A DNA stretch of 64,000 nt, taken from Tenodera sinensis. Taxonomy: Eukaryota; Arthropoda; Insecta; Mantodea; Mantidae. The translations under genes and the position numbers were made by a program. Under the pieces are notes generated by a model. It searched no databases. It worked only from the letters and a program-made list of their open reading frames with translations, and was not told where the DNA came from. Location: contig CM060961.1 in NCBI GenBank assembly GCA_030765045.1, positions 32,522,805-32,586,804 on the forward strand. The letters run 5' to 3'. Below, one piece after another: positions 23,395 through 35,870 of the stretch (positions within the stretch are counted from its first letter, which is position 1; each line of letters opens with the position of its first letter).

Positions 23395-24345
23395 GTTTTA
23401 AACGAAGTACTGCCGCGATACATGTCCCCCATCACGTTATGATAGGTTGGGGGGGCAGAGTTACATCTGGTGCAATGTACTTAAATGTCAGGATTCTTGA
23501 TGAGGCTTACACAAAGATCTTCTTAATACTGAAAATCCATTTGTGAACATCCAGAAACAAGCATCGTATCTCTTCTGACACGCTGTGAAAGCCATGTGCT
23601 ACGCATGTCATGTGAAGCATGTTTGGAAATAGCACTTTTAACTCTTTTTCATATATGATGCAGTGTCACTGATGAAAAGTAAGGCGTCGCATTGAACCTC
23701 TTCAGGCTGCAGCAAATTTAATGAACTGGTGAATAATTGCGCAATAGTTCGATTGTTAACTTTCTCAAGACACTCTGTAGTAAGCAAGAATGATTTCATT
23801 GATTCATCTTCTGTAGGATCTAATCGTCCAATAACAAATTGGCAATGAAACGACCTATGGTATCAGTTGACTCGTCGATATTTGTCGATATCCCAGATCA
23901 TATTATTTTTCATTTTATCTTTAGTTATTTTCATTGTGTCATCATAACATTTGGTTAAGTAACATTTTCGCAAACTTGACTCGCTAGGTACAGATTGGTT
24001 AGTATACTTCTCCAAAAACTGTGATAATGTAGGCTTCTGTAATTTCCAGAAAGGGATTCTGGCACTGAAGAAAGCTACATGAGTCGAATGCAAACTGAGA
24101 TTTTTGACTCGATGTTGCAATTACTGTTGGAAGCAAAGGAATCTTCTGCTTGTAGTCCTGTTTGATTGTGCCGATATGTTGGTATATTAAATACCCCTTT
24201 TTGTAGTTCACTGACTGCTCGTGTATTTTGGATGTGAGTACTTTACCGTCGGTACAAAATATACCAGATCCAAAAGTATTAACATAACTGTGTAATTTAC
24301 TGCGTAAAGGAACATTGAATTTCGGCACCTTGCTGCTAGCTACGT
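23395..24345 (-). pseudogene. hAT transposase, family 2, decayed
   Basis: Minus strand from about 24335: PKFNVPLRSKLHSYVNTFG, FCTDGKVLTSKIHEQ, then IGTIK, a BED-like region with weakened Cys/His spacing. Next FFSARIPFWKLQKPTLSQFL and SVPSESSLRKCYL (24085-23940), then IDESTDTIGR-like sequence near 23880 and PTEDESMKSFLL with VNNRTIAQLFTSSLNLLQ (23820-23680). The layout parallels family 1 (FKIxNPTFKNFL, VPEESTLRKTF), so both belong to the CGGBP1-like hAT branch. Frames are broken near 24120 and 23860 and beyond. Confidence 0.75.
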
Positions 24346-24524
24346 CACAATGAAAACTGAAAGAAAATCAAAGTTTGACCCATACCTGCTCATTATTGCA
24401 TTTTAAAATAAACACACATGATAATCCAAATGCTTTCTTTATCTATACATTTATTTGCGTGGCACCACTCATTGTTGCAAAGAAAATAATGAATTGAATG
24501 AGGGACGCCTATGTCGTCTGCAAC

Positions 24525-25552
24525 TCAACCTCTTGAGCGATGGCCATTTAAAAGTCCACGAGCCGAGAACTGCTACCCAATATCCAGGGCAGGGCATTTA
24601 AAGTGCTTTGTATATACACAGCTGTATTTTGTGTAAATATTAAGTTATTTTAATGAAACAAAAACTGGTATAAAACTCGTTATTTGCAGTATAAATGTAC
24701 GTCATCAGCAAAGTTGAGTTGTATTTACAAAACGTTGAAATGGCACAATTTTGTTTCACTATGGTGAAAGTCAACTTTGCTCTGTCGAACGCATCTAATA
24801 TAAGTTCTCGGAAAGAAACAGTAGTCGACCCATTGTATGTGTGGCTTATGCGTCAGCATACTGTGTAATAAAGCACTACTGTATGCGTGGTCTCTTGAGT
24901 CATCAGAATAGAGGCACATTGCAACTTTTGCTTACGTGAGTTTTGTAACTTAGTAGACTGTGTTTCTTTCTTTGTTGAAATACGTACATATACTTTCCTG
25001 CTTGTAGCTGAAGTGAAAAGTGGTATAAAAAGGTATTTTTGCACCAACTGGATATAACCATATACAATTGTTTGGTAATTTGGAGAGCTCTAAACCCACA
25101 CAGGACAATGACCTACCTTGAGTTCTGACTATAAATAGCTCGCAGCCTAATTGAACAATACCATGTTGGGGGTTGAAAATCCAAAACCCCTGCACCCCTC
25201 AGACTTCAAGGAAAACATCCTAAAAGGTTACCACCAACACAAAGAAATCCCGCCCATCTGAAAGTGCGTCGTGTGCCGCAAGAAAGGAATTCGCGAATGT
25301 GGAGATGTACCCTTGTGTGTTTATCCCTGTTTTGAGGTAAATCACTGCAGAACGAACATATTAAGGTAAGCCAGTAAAGTATATAGACTTTACTTAAGTG
25401 TTTCATAAAGGGAAAATTAAAATAAGTTGAGTTAGATAAGGGATAAATAAGGGTTAAATGCTTAAACGCACAGGACGTGTATACACGCCCATATTGCTCA
25501 TCCATCATTTTAAATGGACGTGATTTCACGCCCATATCCCTGAAGAGGTTAA
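24525..25552 (+). mobile_element. piggyBac-derived element, copy B, with intact Cys-rich C-terminus
   Basis: Right end ...GAAGAGG|TTAA at 25549-25552; left end CCTCTTGAGCGATGGCC preceded by TCAA (24525-24528), a mutated TTAA. Same 1-kb structure as copy A. On the plus strand near 25262-25366 the transposase C-terminus is in one frame: KCVVCRKKGIRECGDVPLC, then VYPCFEVNHC, ending at a TAA. This C-x2-C...C-x4-C arrangement is the cysteine-rich finger at the end of piggyBac transposases. The DDE core is missing. It sits inside hAT family 2. Confidence 0.87.
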
Positions 25553-27240
25553 AGACAATAGTATACATTCGGCGAAGTAACTTTCATTGTCACGGTCTAA
25601 CGGTTGTTGAAATAAAATGTACCTGAAGAAAATGTTTAATAATTAATAAATAATACATAAATAATGAAATAAAGGCAACAAAAAGCATTTATTTTGTAAA
25701 ATAGACATATTAAAAAGGCAGAAAAAGGCAACATAAAACTGTGGCGTTTCAATCTCAAAGGTATAATTCGTACAGATTAACTTTCAAATTGACTAAGGAC
25801 TCACCATGTTTAATGACCCAAATTGTTGTGCAGAAAGAGAAAGGAATACACACTCTGGCTGCTCAGGTTGGTTCGACGTTCTTGAATAACTAATCCTGCT
25901 GCACTAAAATTTCTTTCAGTACTCGCACTTGATGAATACCACCACCTTTTCTATGAAAAGTCCCTTCAATGTCTTTGGTTACCAGTATCAAATGCTGACG
26001 AGATATTTTTTTCTACATATAACTTGATTGTAAGACAGAAGGGCAATGAAAAATGAAAGTGCCACAACTTGTATGTTGCAACTTGATGATGCTGACTAAT
26101 GGGCAATGGCCCTGATGTCTGATGTATGATATATATAGTGATTCATGTCATAATAATAAAATAAACGTTTCAATTTGGAGAAATGCTGAACAATAATGAT
26201 GCAGTAACATTACTACAGCGTCAGCCACAAAACAAACTGTAATTGTATCGGTATAAACATTGATGTTGTGTTTACACGTTACAAAGCAGGAGGAAATATG
26301 CGTTACTAGCAGTATAAAAGAATCAAATACGCCTTGGGTTCGAGATAAGAGTGTAAGATTATACGAGCCGAGTAGTGAGAAATAATATAGTTGCAAACCC
26401 TCTCATTCTGTGCTTTGACTAGCATCAGTAGCAGCATTTGAAATGTGTCAGCAGAATAATCATTTAGAATTCCTAGTAAAGAAATGCTGTAGTAATTGTG
26501 CTATTCTCTGCATTTCAACATAGTGACCAAGAAATCTGATACATTATTTTTTGCCTCCTAAGTGAATGTACTACTGAAATTTAGAACAAATCTGGGCAAA
26601 ACATTACATTTGTATTCCATGGCTTTAAAAACACTAAATGTGTTTTGAGTTTTTACATTACAAATGCTTGTAGTTGCATAATGTTCTCTAAAAATGCAGA
26701 ATAACAATGTTTTTGATTTTAAAATTTAAGGTTTTTGAAAATTATTTTTTCACTATATTTACTATTTGAAAATGTCACACGATGCAGATTTCATGCAATT
26801 CTTCGTATCATTCCCAAAACACAAACAACTAAATCTGCCATATACATTTTTTTTCTTTTGAACGCTTTTGAGTTACTAAAGAAACTTGCAGCTTATAAAA
26901 CTTTATACTAAAATTTCAAGCGACAAAATTTTAAAACTATTGTCTTTTGAGCTGAGGCTAATAAAACAAATTTGTATGGCAGATTTGTACATTATAATCA
27001 GATAAATATAATAGAACCTTAAAAATAGGCATTTTTTTTTAATTTTGTCGTGTAGAGCATTTGGCATAACATAATAAAATTCGGATTCAACATTTCATAA
27101 CTCGGAAACTGAAGGATATATCACACTAAAATTCAAAATCCTCTAATGCTGGTATAAGACATTTATTTGAAAATAAATGTTCAACTAACTTGGCTGAAAA
27201 ATTTTAAAAATCCATTTTCAGTTATTTATTCCTGCAATTT
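25553..27240. other. Interior of hAT family 2, non-coding
   Basis: About 1.7 kb of AT-rich sequence up to the right subterminal GC-rich array. Frames here (for example 26148-26396 minus) show no recognisable domain. Confidence 0.6.
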
Positions 27241-28084
27241 TCAAGCCCAAGCCCGGCCCTAGTCCAGCCCAAGCCCGACAAGCGTTTTTCAAATTAGGTC
27301 CAAACCCGGCCCGGGCCGGGCCTACGTCCGAGGGCTTGGTCCGAGCCTGTGCAGACCTCTAATAGCAATCGCTAAAATAATATTTACTTCCCCCATGTTT
27401 ATTTTTCACGCTTGCTATGTGAACTGTTATTTGTAGGGCTAGGAAGTTCATGCATTTGCATGTTTTTTCATAGGGATTAAAAATGTATGCTTTTACATTA
27501 TGTGCACAAATTATGGAATTTTCAGTTATTTGGACATGATTTTATGGTGCATATAACTGCATACTTTCTTGAGCTTGATTAATGCATAATATTTCAATAT
27601 TATAGCCCTTATATTGCATATTTTAATGATTTTTATGGCTTTTATTATTTTTTTCCATCAGTATCATATTTCTCATATTGGTAGTATTGCTCATGATGAT
27701 GCAACTCACGAAGATTTCAATGCCCCTATATTGCATATTTTAATGATTTTATGATTTTTTAAATTATTTTTTCCATCTGTATAATATTTTTCATATTGGT
27801 AGTACTACACATGCAACTCGCAAGGTGGCAAGAACTAACGCTGAGTCATGTTGTCATGCAGTGAATCCCCTGTTTCCATCCTTTCATTATATGTATGTGT
27901 GTAGAGAATAATCAATGTGTTACCTGAGAGATTTATATCAACAAAGATAAAGTGCAGGTCAATGTTTTGAGCAGCACAACTATAGCAATGCTTGCCTGCC
28001 TACCAGTAGTTGTGTCGTGGTCTTCAAACAGTAAGTGTTGTGAACTGGTTCCCACCAAATTAAATTAGGTGTATAAAATGTTAA

Positions 28085-29832
28085 AAAGCTCTTCAAATGC
28101 TGAAAATAAAATCAACTTTGAGCGCTAGATTAATTAATTTATAGAAAGAGTTTTCGGGTGATTTAATATCTATAGATAATAGGGTACTGTTTTGTGGAGC
28201 GTGTGAGGAAAATGTAGGGAGTGAGAAAAGAGTTCAAATAGTTCAGCCCATAAACACCACAAAACATAAGGAGAATTTAATCAGAAAACTTACAACCAAA
28301 GAACCTGTTCAAAAACAGATAGTAGTGCATAGGAAGTAGGGTTACTGAATTTTCCTATGACTTGTACCAAGCATTTTTAGCTGCTGATATTCCCTTGTTC
28401 AAAATTAATAATCCGACATTTAAAAACTTTCTTCCCAAGTACACTCAACAACATGTGCCTGAAGAAAGTACACTGCGTAAGACTTTTGTAGGACATTGTT
28501 ACAATAGCGTATTGTCAAATATACAAAATGAATTATATTGCTCGCAAAAGTTAAAGGCATGTGAACGCTGGTCGATGCTCAAGCAGAGCGCTGTTGCCAA
28601 GTGTAGTGCGTGTACCGGTAGAGGTTCTGTACATAAGAGCACATAAGATGCGTGTACCACATTCGGCAGCACTGGTAGGAGGGGCAAGCTTAGGATTCGC
28701 TGGAGTCTGCAGTACGGCCCGCCTTCTTATGCCTTTACCTTTTGCGAAGATTATAGCGGATCAGTTTGTGTGGTTGTCTGTTGATGAAATCCCTGATTTT
28801 GAGCGCCATTCTATTGCTCATATAATCGTGGGTGCTTTAAATAATGAACAAAAGACTACACCTTACTTCTTAATGTGTGCAAATTGTCGGCCACTGACAA
28901 TGTAATTGTGACCAGTTTGTGATGGACTCTTTGAAATTACAATGGCCATGTGGAATAAAATTTGACCAGTTACTTTTATTTGTTACTGATGCAGGTCCTT
29001 ATATGGAAAAATCAGGACAAATTCTGAAAGATATTTTTCCTACCTTAATTCATAGAACTTGTTTGGCACACGCCCTTCATCGCATGACTGAGACAATATG
29101 TGATTCTTTTCCATTGGTAAATAGATTTGTGTCCAGTACACAAAGGAATTTTTGTTAAATCTCCTAAAAGAGTTAAGTTGTTTAGATGAACAGCACCGAC
29201 TTCCTTCTTCACCAGTGTTAACTCGATGGGGAACATGGGTCGATGCAGTTTTATATTATGCTGAGCACATAGAAATAGTCCAAGAGGTTGTTAATTCATT
29301 GGACTCGAAAGATGCTTCATCAATAGAAACTGTGCAAAATATTCTGTCAGGCACTGGGTTAAAATAGGATCTTAGTTTCACATCTGCCCAATTTTCTTTC
29401 TTACAAACAGCCATAATGGCACTGGAAGCTGTAAGATGTCCTTTGCATAAATCACTTACTGTCTTTGAAAAAACAATATGTGATCTAAGTTCGGTTCCTG
29501 GTAGCATAGGACAAAAAGTGAAAGAGAAAGTGAATTATGTAATTTCAAAAAATTCTGGTTATAAATAGATGTGCGTTATTCGAGACATCCTCGAAAGAAA
29601 ACCATCTGTCACACCAAGAGACTTGACTCTGTCTGTGAAGCAGTTAACATCATTTAAATATGCCCGGGTAACAACTTGTGACGTGGAGAGAAGTTTTTGA
29701 CGTTACAAAAGTGTTTTGCGAGACAACAGACGATGTTTTACAGTTGAAAATTTGTGCAAAGTGTTGGTTATGAACTGCAATTCAGCAGTTAATACTAGCG
29801 GGACCACTTCTGCTTCAACCTCTAAGAAATAA
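28085..29832 (+). pseudogene. hAT transposase, CGGBP1-like type, copy 2
   Basis: Degenerate N-terminus near 28100-28330 (GACEENVGSEKRVQIVQ-like, BED finger region), FLAADIPLFKINNPTFKNF (28370-28430), VPEESTLRKTFVGHCYN, then the MITE, then FVWLSVDEIPD (28760), IIVGALNNEQKT, LLFVTDAGPYMEKSGQ (28977), HRTCLAHALHRMTETIC (29050), VLTRWGTWVDAVLYYAEHIE (29215). The C-terminal dimerisation region is near 29600-29730 (LTLSVKQLTSFKYAR, CDVERSF). Stops at 28336, 28902, 29155, 29365, 29566 and 29698 make it non-functional. It preserves the most complete domain series of the family here. Confidence 0.85.
28534..28755. mobile_element. 218-bp MITE nested in hAT copy 2, TA target duplication
   Basis: Copy 3 reads AATGAATTAGCGGATC at 57413; here 28536-28753 is inserted between GAATTA and GCGG with TA on both sides. 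The ends TATTGCTCGCAAAAGTTAAA and, minus strand, TAATCTTCGCAAAAGGTAAA are inverted repeats of about 25 bp with a few mismatches. A TA duplication and short TIRs suggest a Tc1/mariner-type MITE. Confidence 0.78.
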
Positions 29833-30336
29833 GGTAACTTTATTTATTTATACTAACTCGTCTTGTCTACTGCAAAGGGACATTAATTGTTTTAATTAAA
29901 TACTGCATATTTCTTGGCATATTTTCAAGTTTTTAAGAGCATATTTGCATGCATATTTCAGTGTTTTTAGGGCATGAACTTCCGAGCCCTTTATTTGTAT
30001 TGGACCAAACTTCATCATAGTATGACACTTTCTTTTGTGTGCAGTTCCATTGGATACCAAAGGTTTGGTCAAAAAAGTTGGACCGTGGGACACTGGCTTT
30101 GGAGTCTGAAACAATTGTGCAAATTTAATAGCAATTTGATACACTGATAGTTGATTCTTGACGACCAAAAACCACATAAAAATAGGAACAAAAGAAAAAA
30201 TGGTAAAGAAATTGTAGAACAGCTATTAGATAGAGGAAGTCATGTAAGTGCAACATATCTGATTTTTAATTAGCAGCATTCATTTGTTATTTGAATATCT
30301 GCATAACCGCATCCTTCACAAACTGTTTCATTTCAG

Positions 30337-30423
30337 AAGCTTTTTATAAGAATCGTGCTACATCAAAGAGCCTGAGGCAAGAAGTGGCATTTATTCGGCA
30401 GCAGAGATTTGCAACACAGAATG
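30337..30423 (+). CDS. Host exon E3 (phase 1 to 1)
   Basis: Acceptor TTTCATTTCAG ends at 30336; donor ATG|GTAAGT at 30423/30424. With the G carried from E2 it begins Glu, then AFYKNRATSKSLRQEVAFI and RQQRFATQN, and ends with one base (G). The phase match to E2 across 12 kb of TE-filled intron supports a single gene. The next recognised exon, E4, starts in phase 0, so at least one exon between 30423 and 50273 is missing, deleted or unrecognised. Confidence 0.78.
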
Positions 30424-31021
30424 GTAAGTTCATGTACAAGGGAATTGAAAGGTATAAAACCAAGAACTGAAAAATGCACCTACTGTTGATTTTGAGGAAA
30501 ATGAATATTTTACACCTGTTTTCCTCCTGTTAAAAGCTTTGATAATTTTGTGTTAAATAAAAAAGGTCCGAAAATGAGAAATAATTAAAATCATAAATCT
30601 ATTAATATGCACAAGTTGGTTTTGAATCTTACCTAAGCAAATGTTGGTTTTCACTTTAATGACTATCAAAATTGAGTTTTAGATTTTGAATTTCCGGAAA
30701 TATAAACTAAATCAATAATTGACAAAAGATTTTATACAGTTAAATTTAAAAAAAAAATAGGTTTTTATGAACTATTAGAAAATGTTTATTTTGATTCATT
30801 TGAAGACCTCATATTGGTGTTGATTTAATGTTTTTCTAAAGCCAAGAAATACTTTCACTAATGTTGCCGAACATGGGCTTCTTGATGTCCAATGTTGCTA
30901 AACCATGCCAACTTAACATGAAAAGATACATTACTGGACAAAGAGATTGGCAAATAAGAGAAGATGGGTAATGGAATGGAAATGCGATGTTAAACTGAAA
31001 CAGTGTATTAGAAGCGCTTAT
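30424..31021. other. Intron sequence, nothing recognised
   Basis: About 600 bp after the donor of E3. AT-rich, no motif; ends at the 3' terminus of the minus-strand LINE. Confidence 0.6.
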
Positions 31022-31029
31022 TAAATAGC

Positions 31030-32344
31030 TGTTGTTAGCTAATGTTGGATTTCTAACCATGAAGTTATTAATCCTCTTGCTCTCCAATATTTTTCACTGA
31101 TGGATGGGGTGCTAGAAGTGGCCGGGCATATTTGAAGGTGGTCTCAGTCCATTTCCTCTTGCAGATCACATAGAGGACAGAGTGGTGAAGAATATATCCC
31201 AATTCTGTTTAAATGTTTTGCCAGACAATCATGTCCTGTAATCAACCTGAAGGTTGCAACTGCCGTTTATTGAGGATACTCAGGAATTACTGTTTGAATG
31301 TTTGGTAGTTCCCATTCTTTTATATTTTGATTTTTCATAGTAATATTTTGCAATAATTCTTTTGAATTCATAGTTGACTAATCTTTTAGCTGCATAAAAT
31401 GGAAGATGAACTATAGATTTCTGCACATTGCCGGTATCCTTTTTAGCAAGAAAGTCAGCTTTCTCATTACCACTCAGTCCACAGTGAGCTGGTATCCATT
31501 GGAAGACTAGGTGTTTTTGAAGTGCGGTTAGATGGGTAAGGATTTTCCAACATTCTATAATTGTTTGGTTTTTTGGTGACAACTTGGAAGTAATTGCTAT
31601 AATTCCCACCCTGGAATCTGAAAGAATAACAGCTTGATGAAAATGTGAAATTCTATACAAAAGATTTTGTAGGGCCATTCGAATTGCTTCAATTTCTCCA
31701 TCAAAGTTTGTAGTTCCATAACTTAAAGATTTGTAATAGGAAAAGAGGTGAAACGTGACTCCAGCGCCTGCTCCATCTCAGTTTGATATCAATGATCCAT
31801 CAGTATAAATATGGAGCCATTCGTGTTCTGGAAATCTAGTATGGATTGTCTCTAATGCCAATAATTTTAGAACACTAGTTGGAGTATCACTTTTCTTAAC
31901 TTCTTCTGTCAGGCGTAAGTAATATGTGATATCTAATGTTTGTGTCGGATTGACTTTAGATATGAAGTTTTCCTTTGAATTAGGAAGGTATATATTCTTC
32001 TTGATGCCTTGAATTTTGGAAAGAAAGCTCTCCTGAGTCTTTAGTATATGTGTAAAATTTCTCTTGTGCCATGTATTGAATGGGAGTCTGATCAACTTTT
32101 CGTGTTGAATAAGAGCCGCTTTTTCTATTTCATATACAATGGGGTATTGGTTGGTTAGTATATCCATAGCTGCTATTGGTGTGGTTTTGATAGCACCTGT
32201 AATTAGTCTCAGACTTTGGTTTTGAAAGATTTGAATTTTTTTTGTGTTTGCTGTTACAAGAACTTTGCTGCAGTAAGTAAATAATGACTTTATATATACA
32301 TTGTATGTTGTGCTAAGAGTTGCTCTGGAACATCCCCATTTCAT
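31030..32344 (-). pseudogene. LINE post-RT region, RNase H and CCHC knuckle
   Basis: Minus strand from 32344: MKWGCSRATLSTTYNVYIKS, NQSLRLITGAIKTTP, then HEWLHIYTDGSLIS at 31830-31790 with the first RNase H Asp present. A stop and a frame change near 31778-31680 split it. LSDSRVGIIAITSKLS and HCGLSGNEKADFLAKKD follow (31640-31440). A CPLCD...DHLQIC knuckle lies near 31175-31120. Non-functional because of the breaks. Confidence 0.83.
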
Positions 32345-32594
32345 TCCTGTTAGATGTTTTAAAAGTGAAAGGCGCCTTTCTGTTCTTGGTATTACATTTT
32401 CTGTTTGTTTGGTTCATGTAAGTTTGGTATCAAATATAACTCCTAAATACTTTGCTTCCTTTGTTTCTGGTAATTGTTGACCCTCAAAATTTAGTTTCAT
32501 TTTAGTGGTTTTTTTCTTAGTGAAAAGATTTGGTCATTTGATTATGTTGTATTAACAGTCATTAAATTTTCTTTGGTCCACTTTTGTAGGTTGG

Positions 32595-33614
32595 CTAAGG
32601 ATTGTTGCATGGTTTTTCTAGTTCTGTAATTTTGCTTTTTGGTTTTGAAGTCCACATTACTAAGTCATTAGCAAATAGTACACACTTCACACCTGATTCT
32701 TGTATTTGTTGTGGCAGATAGTTAATAAATATATTAAAAAGTGTAGTGCTGAGCACTGCACCTTGTGGTAAGCCACGGTGTACTTGTTTGTATTTAGATA
32801 TGTTTCTTTCATATCTGGTTGCAATAAAGCATTGTGTTAGGAAATGACATAGCCATGAAAACATTGGACCTTGTATCCCTATTTTTTTTACTTTCTTTAG
32901 TAGTTTTGTTCTGCATATAGAATCATATGCACTTTGGAAATCAATAAAAACTGATAAATTATCTTCTTTTCTATTGAAGGAGTCTTTGATTTCTTGACTG
33001 AGAAGTAAGAGTTGTTCATTTGTAGAGTGGAACTCTCTGAATCCAGCTTGACATGGGGAAATTAAATTTTGTGATTCTAGAAACCAATTTAACCTCTTTG
33101 ACACCATTCTTTCCATCACTTTTGCTATTATGCTAGTGAGAGCTATTGGTCTATAATTTTTTATTTCTGATGCTGTTTTGTCTTTCTTCAAGAGTGGGAC
33201 AATTATTGCTTTTCGCCATTCAGCAGGTACAGTGGTTTTCCAGGATAGATTGTAGAGTTTCAATAGTTGCTGTTTTGCTGTTTTTCCAAGGTTTTTTATG
33301 AACTCTGGATGTATGTGATCTGGTCCAGGAGACTTTTTGTTTTTTAGATTATTTATTGCAATGTTCAGTTCTTGCATATTAAAATTTTGAAAAAAGATAT
33401 TGCATTGAGTGTTAGCTTCACATTCTCTTTCTTGTTTCAAATTTTTCATAAATTCTCTATGTTCCTTTTTATTATTTCTTGTTACTTTATGTGAATTAGC
33501 ATAATATTTCATGAATGTTTCGGCTATGTCTGCATCATTTACTAATATTTTTTTGTTGTGTATGATAGGTGTGCTGTTGTTTTCTTTCCTGTCCTTGACA
33601 TTTTTTATGAACAT
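32595..33614 (-). pseudogene. LINE reverse transcriptase with FAND instead of FADD
   Basis: A 339-codon frame covering most of the RT fingers and palm: KSPGPDHIHPEFIKNLGK, YRPIALTSIIAKVMERMV, CQAGFREFHSTNEQ, FIDFQSAYDSICR (motif A), GLPQGAVLSTTLFN (motif B) and LFANDLVMWTS (motif C, near 32670). The first Asp of motif C is Asn, so catalysis should be lost. The thumb and following region continue in other frames (32560-32345). Confidence 0.88.
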
Positions 33615-33821
33615 ATGGGCTTTGTTACCATCTGTCCTCTAATCCATTTTTTCTAAGAAATTATTAAAGTGATTCTTTTTAGCAGTATTAATTTCCCTTT
33701 TTAGTGAGGCACATTTCTTCCGTCATATTTGTGTATCCAATATGTTTCAGCTGTATTTCTAGCTATATCTCTTTGCTTTTTCAGTGCTTCTAACTGGGGG
33801 TTCCAAAAGGGTTTGAAATTT

Positions 33822-34680
33822 TTAATTCTTCCCCGAGGAATATGTTTTTTTGCGGTTTCTAGGATGACTACAGAATTCTTTGTTCATATGATCTGGTTGG
33901 TCATGCAGCTGTGAGTTTGTTTGTTCTTTAAATTTATGTTCCAGTTCAGTTTTATATTTGTTCCAATCTGCTTTTTTGAAGTTCCAATACAAATTCGTGA
34001 GACCTTGACTGTTATTTGTATTCTCTAGTTTTATACCAGCAATTACTGCTCTGTGACCAGAACTTGGATCTTCTATAACTTGTTTTTTAATTTTTGAAAC
34101 GATATCTGTTGTAGCTAACAAGAGGTCTGGGTTACTGCCTGCTCCAGAGTAATGCATGAAGGTTGTGGGATCTTCTTTATTATAAATCAGTTCAAATGTT
34201 GTGGTATTCAAAATTCACAATCTTCCCTGTAGAATCCACTTTTTCATAACCCCATCTTTTGGAATGGGCATTTAAATCCCCAATTACTATTGGTTTATTT
34301 AATTGGTCAATAAGTGAGGGATCTGGTTCATTTCTGGGAGAATTGTAAATACTGTATAAATGTAGATGTGTTTCGTTATCCCAAAAATTTAGCTTTATTA
34401 ATTCACTTTTATCTGTGTTATCCATTTCTTTAACAATTTGAAAGGAGGATTTAATATCCTTTTTGACTCCAACTAATTTTCCACTACTTATCTGTCTATT
34501 TTTGGGTAGTAGGTGTAGTAGAAAACCAGTAAAATTGAAGTATTTAAGTTGGTCATTTGTTAGATTTGCTTCTTGTATTACAAATATATCTATGTTATAG
34601 TCAAATACAATCTTATTCAGTTCCACTCTTTTTGTTTGTGTGAGACCACCCGCATTCCATTGTAGAAGTCTGATGTTAGA
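33822..34680 (-). pseudogene. LINE endonuclease domain (subfamily B copy)
   Basis: Minus strand: IDIFVIQEANLTNDQLKYF (34590-34540), YSIYNSPRNEP, IVIGDLNAHSKRWGYEKVD (34290-34240), then after a frame change FELIYNKEDPTTFMHYSGAG and PSSGHRAVIAG (34200-34040). The order matches the endonuclease at 2300-3243. Frame breaks occur near 34640, 34205 and 33830. Confidence 0.83.
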
Positions 34681-35034
34681 TCTTCTATTAATATAATGTT
34701 CTGGTTCTTGAGAAGTAGTGCCCGCCCAGAGATCCGAATGGGGGACTATTTTAAGTCCCGGAACATTTTACCCCTCAAGTCATATTTCATAAATATTGAG
34801 CAGTAAATGTAACCGCTTTTTAGAGAGCACCATATTTTTATGTTTTGGCTGTCACATCGCTCTCTCACAACCCCCAGAATGTCTGGAGGGCCACTCCTGT
34901 CGGTCTACGGGTCTCACCGACCTGACTGGGAGAATTATCAAAATAAATTCACGGACCATATCCTCTGATTACCAATCAGAGGACGTATACATGCCATGAC
35001 ACAGTAATGTCCATCACTGTAACACGCGGCATAG

Positions 35035-35220
35035 CTGTGACTTTTATAGATCAGGCTTTAGATTAAATATTAGTTACAAAGACCCTTGTGTAATGGGGCA
35101 GTATTTTTATAATAAGTTACCAAATTCAATAAAGCAAATTAACATAACTAATACTTTTAAGTGTCAGCTCAAGAACTATTTAATAAATAACTCATTGTAC
35201 AATCTGGATGAATTATAAAT
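35035..35220 (+). pseudogene. 3' end of a CR1/Jockey-like ORF2
   Basis: One frame reads SYKDPCVMGQYFYNKLPNSI, then FKCQLKNYLINNSLYNLDEL and a stop at 35215. The GQYFYNKLP...FKxxLKxYL pattern is the C-terminus typical of CR1/Jockey-type ORF2; compare IKIFNMLPNELR and FKIKLKEYLLKHSCY at 55120-55230. Only the last 60 or so codons survive. Confidence 0.7.
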
Positions 35221-35700
35221 TTGTAAGTTCAAAGTACTTCATTGTCCATTGCAATAAGTACCATTAAAATTGCAATTGGAAGAATTAGGTGGCTTTCTTA
35301 TAGGAACAGAAGGGAAGTTTTATTCACTTATCACAGCTGAACTATAGATTGTGTGAACCCAATCATGGTTTCCTGGTTGGTAGTTAGCAAATGTTAATTT
35401 TTGAACCACATCACACTTTTATTGGTTTTTATTAACATGCCACATATAGGCTGCTAGCCACAGAAATGACAAAGTGTATATGTATGAAAACTGTCATTTG
35501 TTTTTGTTTTTAGCCTCTCAAATGTGATATATAAAGCAAAATGGTTATAAAGCATAATGTAGTAAAACATGTCCATCCAATTGTTAATACAGGAAACATT
35601 TTCTAGTACATTTTGTGTTGAAACTTACATGAACTGAAATAAAAATTCCAATTTCGTAATTAAATTGAGTAAGTGGTATAAGTAAAGTGATGTAACTTTA
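35221..35700. other. Intergenic or intronic sequence, nothing recognised
   Basis: AT-rich, no motif beyond the 3' UTR of the LINE fragment just upstream. Confidence 0.55.
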
Positions 35701-35704
35701 GAAG

Positions 35705-35870
35705 TTTACCTCTGTGGTGTGAGAGTAATGTGTTTGCATCGCATTTAAGAGGCCCCAGGTTCGAATGTTCTAAGTTTTTTCCAGAATTTTCCCTTATCTG
35801 AAGAAGATAAACATTGAACAACTAAGGACCTTGGGCTCATTTAGCACTAGTTCGATCATTTAAAGTGGAA
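35705..35870 (+). mobile_element. tRNA-derived SINE (family S1), copy 1
   Basis: GTGTGAGAGTAATGTG...TTTAAGAGGCCCCAGGTTCGAATG with a B-box-like GGTTCGAAT at 35758, then TTTTCCAGAATTTTCCC and ACCTTGGGCTCATTTAG. The same order is found on the minus strand at 37325-37525 and, more diverged, at 59340-59545. Confidence 0.65.

Larger units (their letters stand above)
27427..29998 (+). mobile_element. hAT element (family 1), copy 2, with 8-bp TSD
   Basis: TTATTTGT at 27427-27434 and 29991-29998 flanks 27435-29990 (2556 bp). The ends AGGGCTAGGAAGTTCATGC and, minus strand, AGGGCTCGGAAGTTCATGC match copy 1. Subterminal tandem blocks recur at about 27600-27810. The gene reads on the plus strand. A 218-bp MITE interrupts it at 28536. 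Confidence 0.93.
31022..35002 (-). mobile_element. I-like LINE (subfamily B), nearly full length, minus strand
   Basis: From 35002 down: 5' UTR block (34800-35000, shared with the derivatives near 42900 and 56000), endonuclease, RT, RNase H, CCHC knuckle, and the 3' end at 31022-31035 (minus strand ATTAGCTAACAAC). About 4 kb. No TSD found; the 5' end stops near 35002, where similarity to the longer 5' UTR at 42397-42900 is lost, so it is probably 5'-truncated. Confidence 0.88.
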
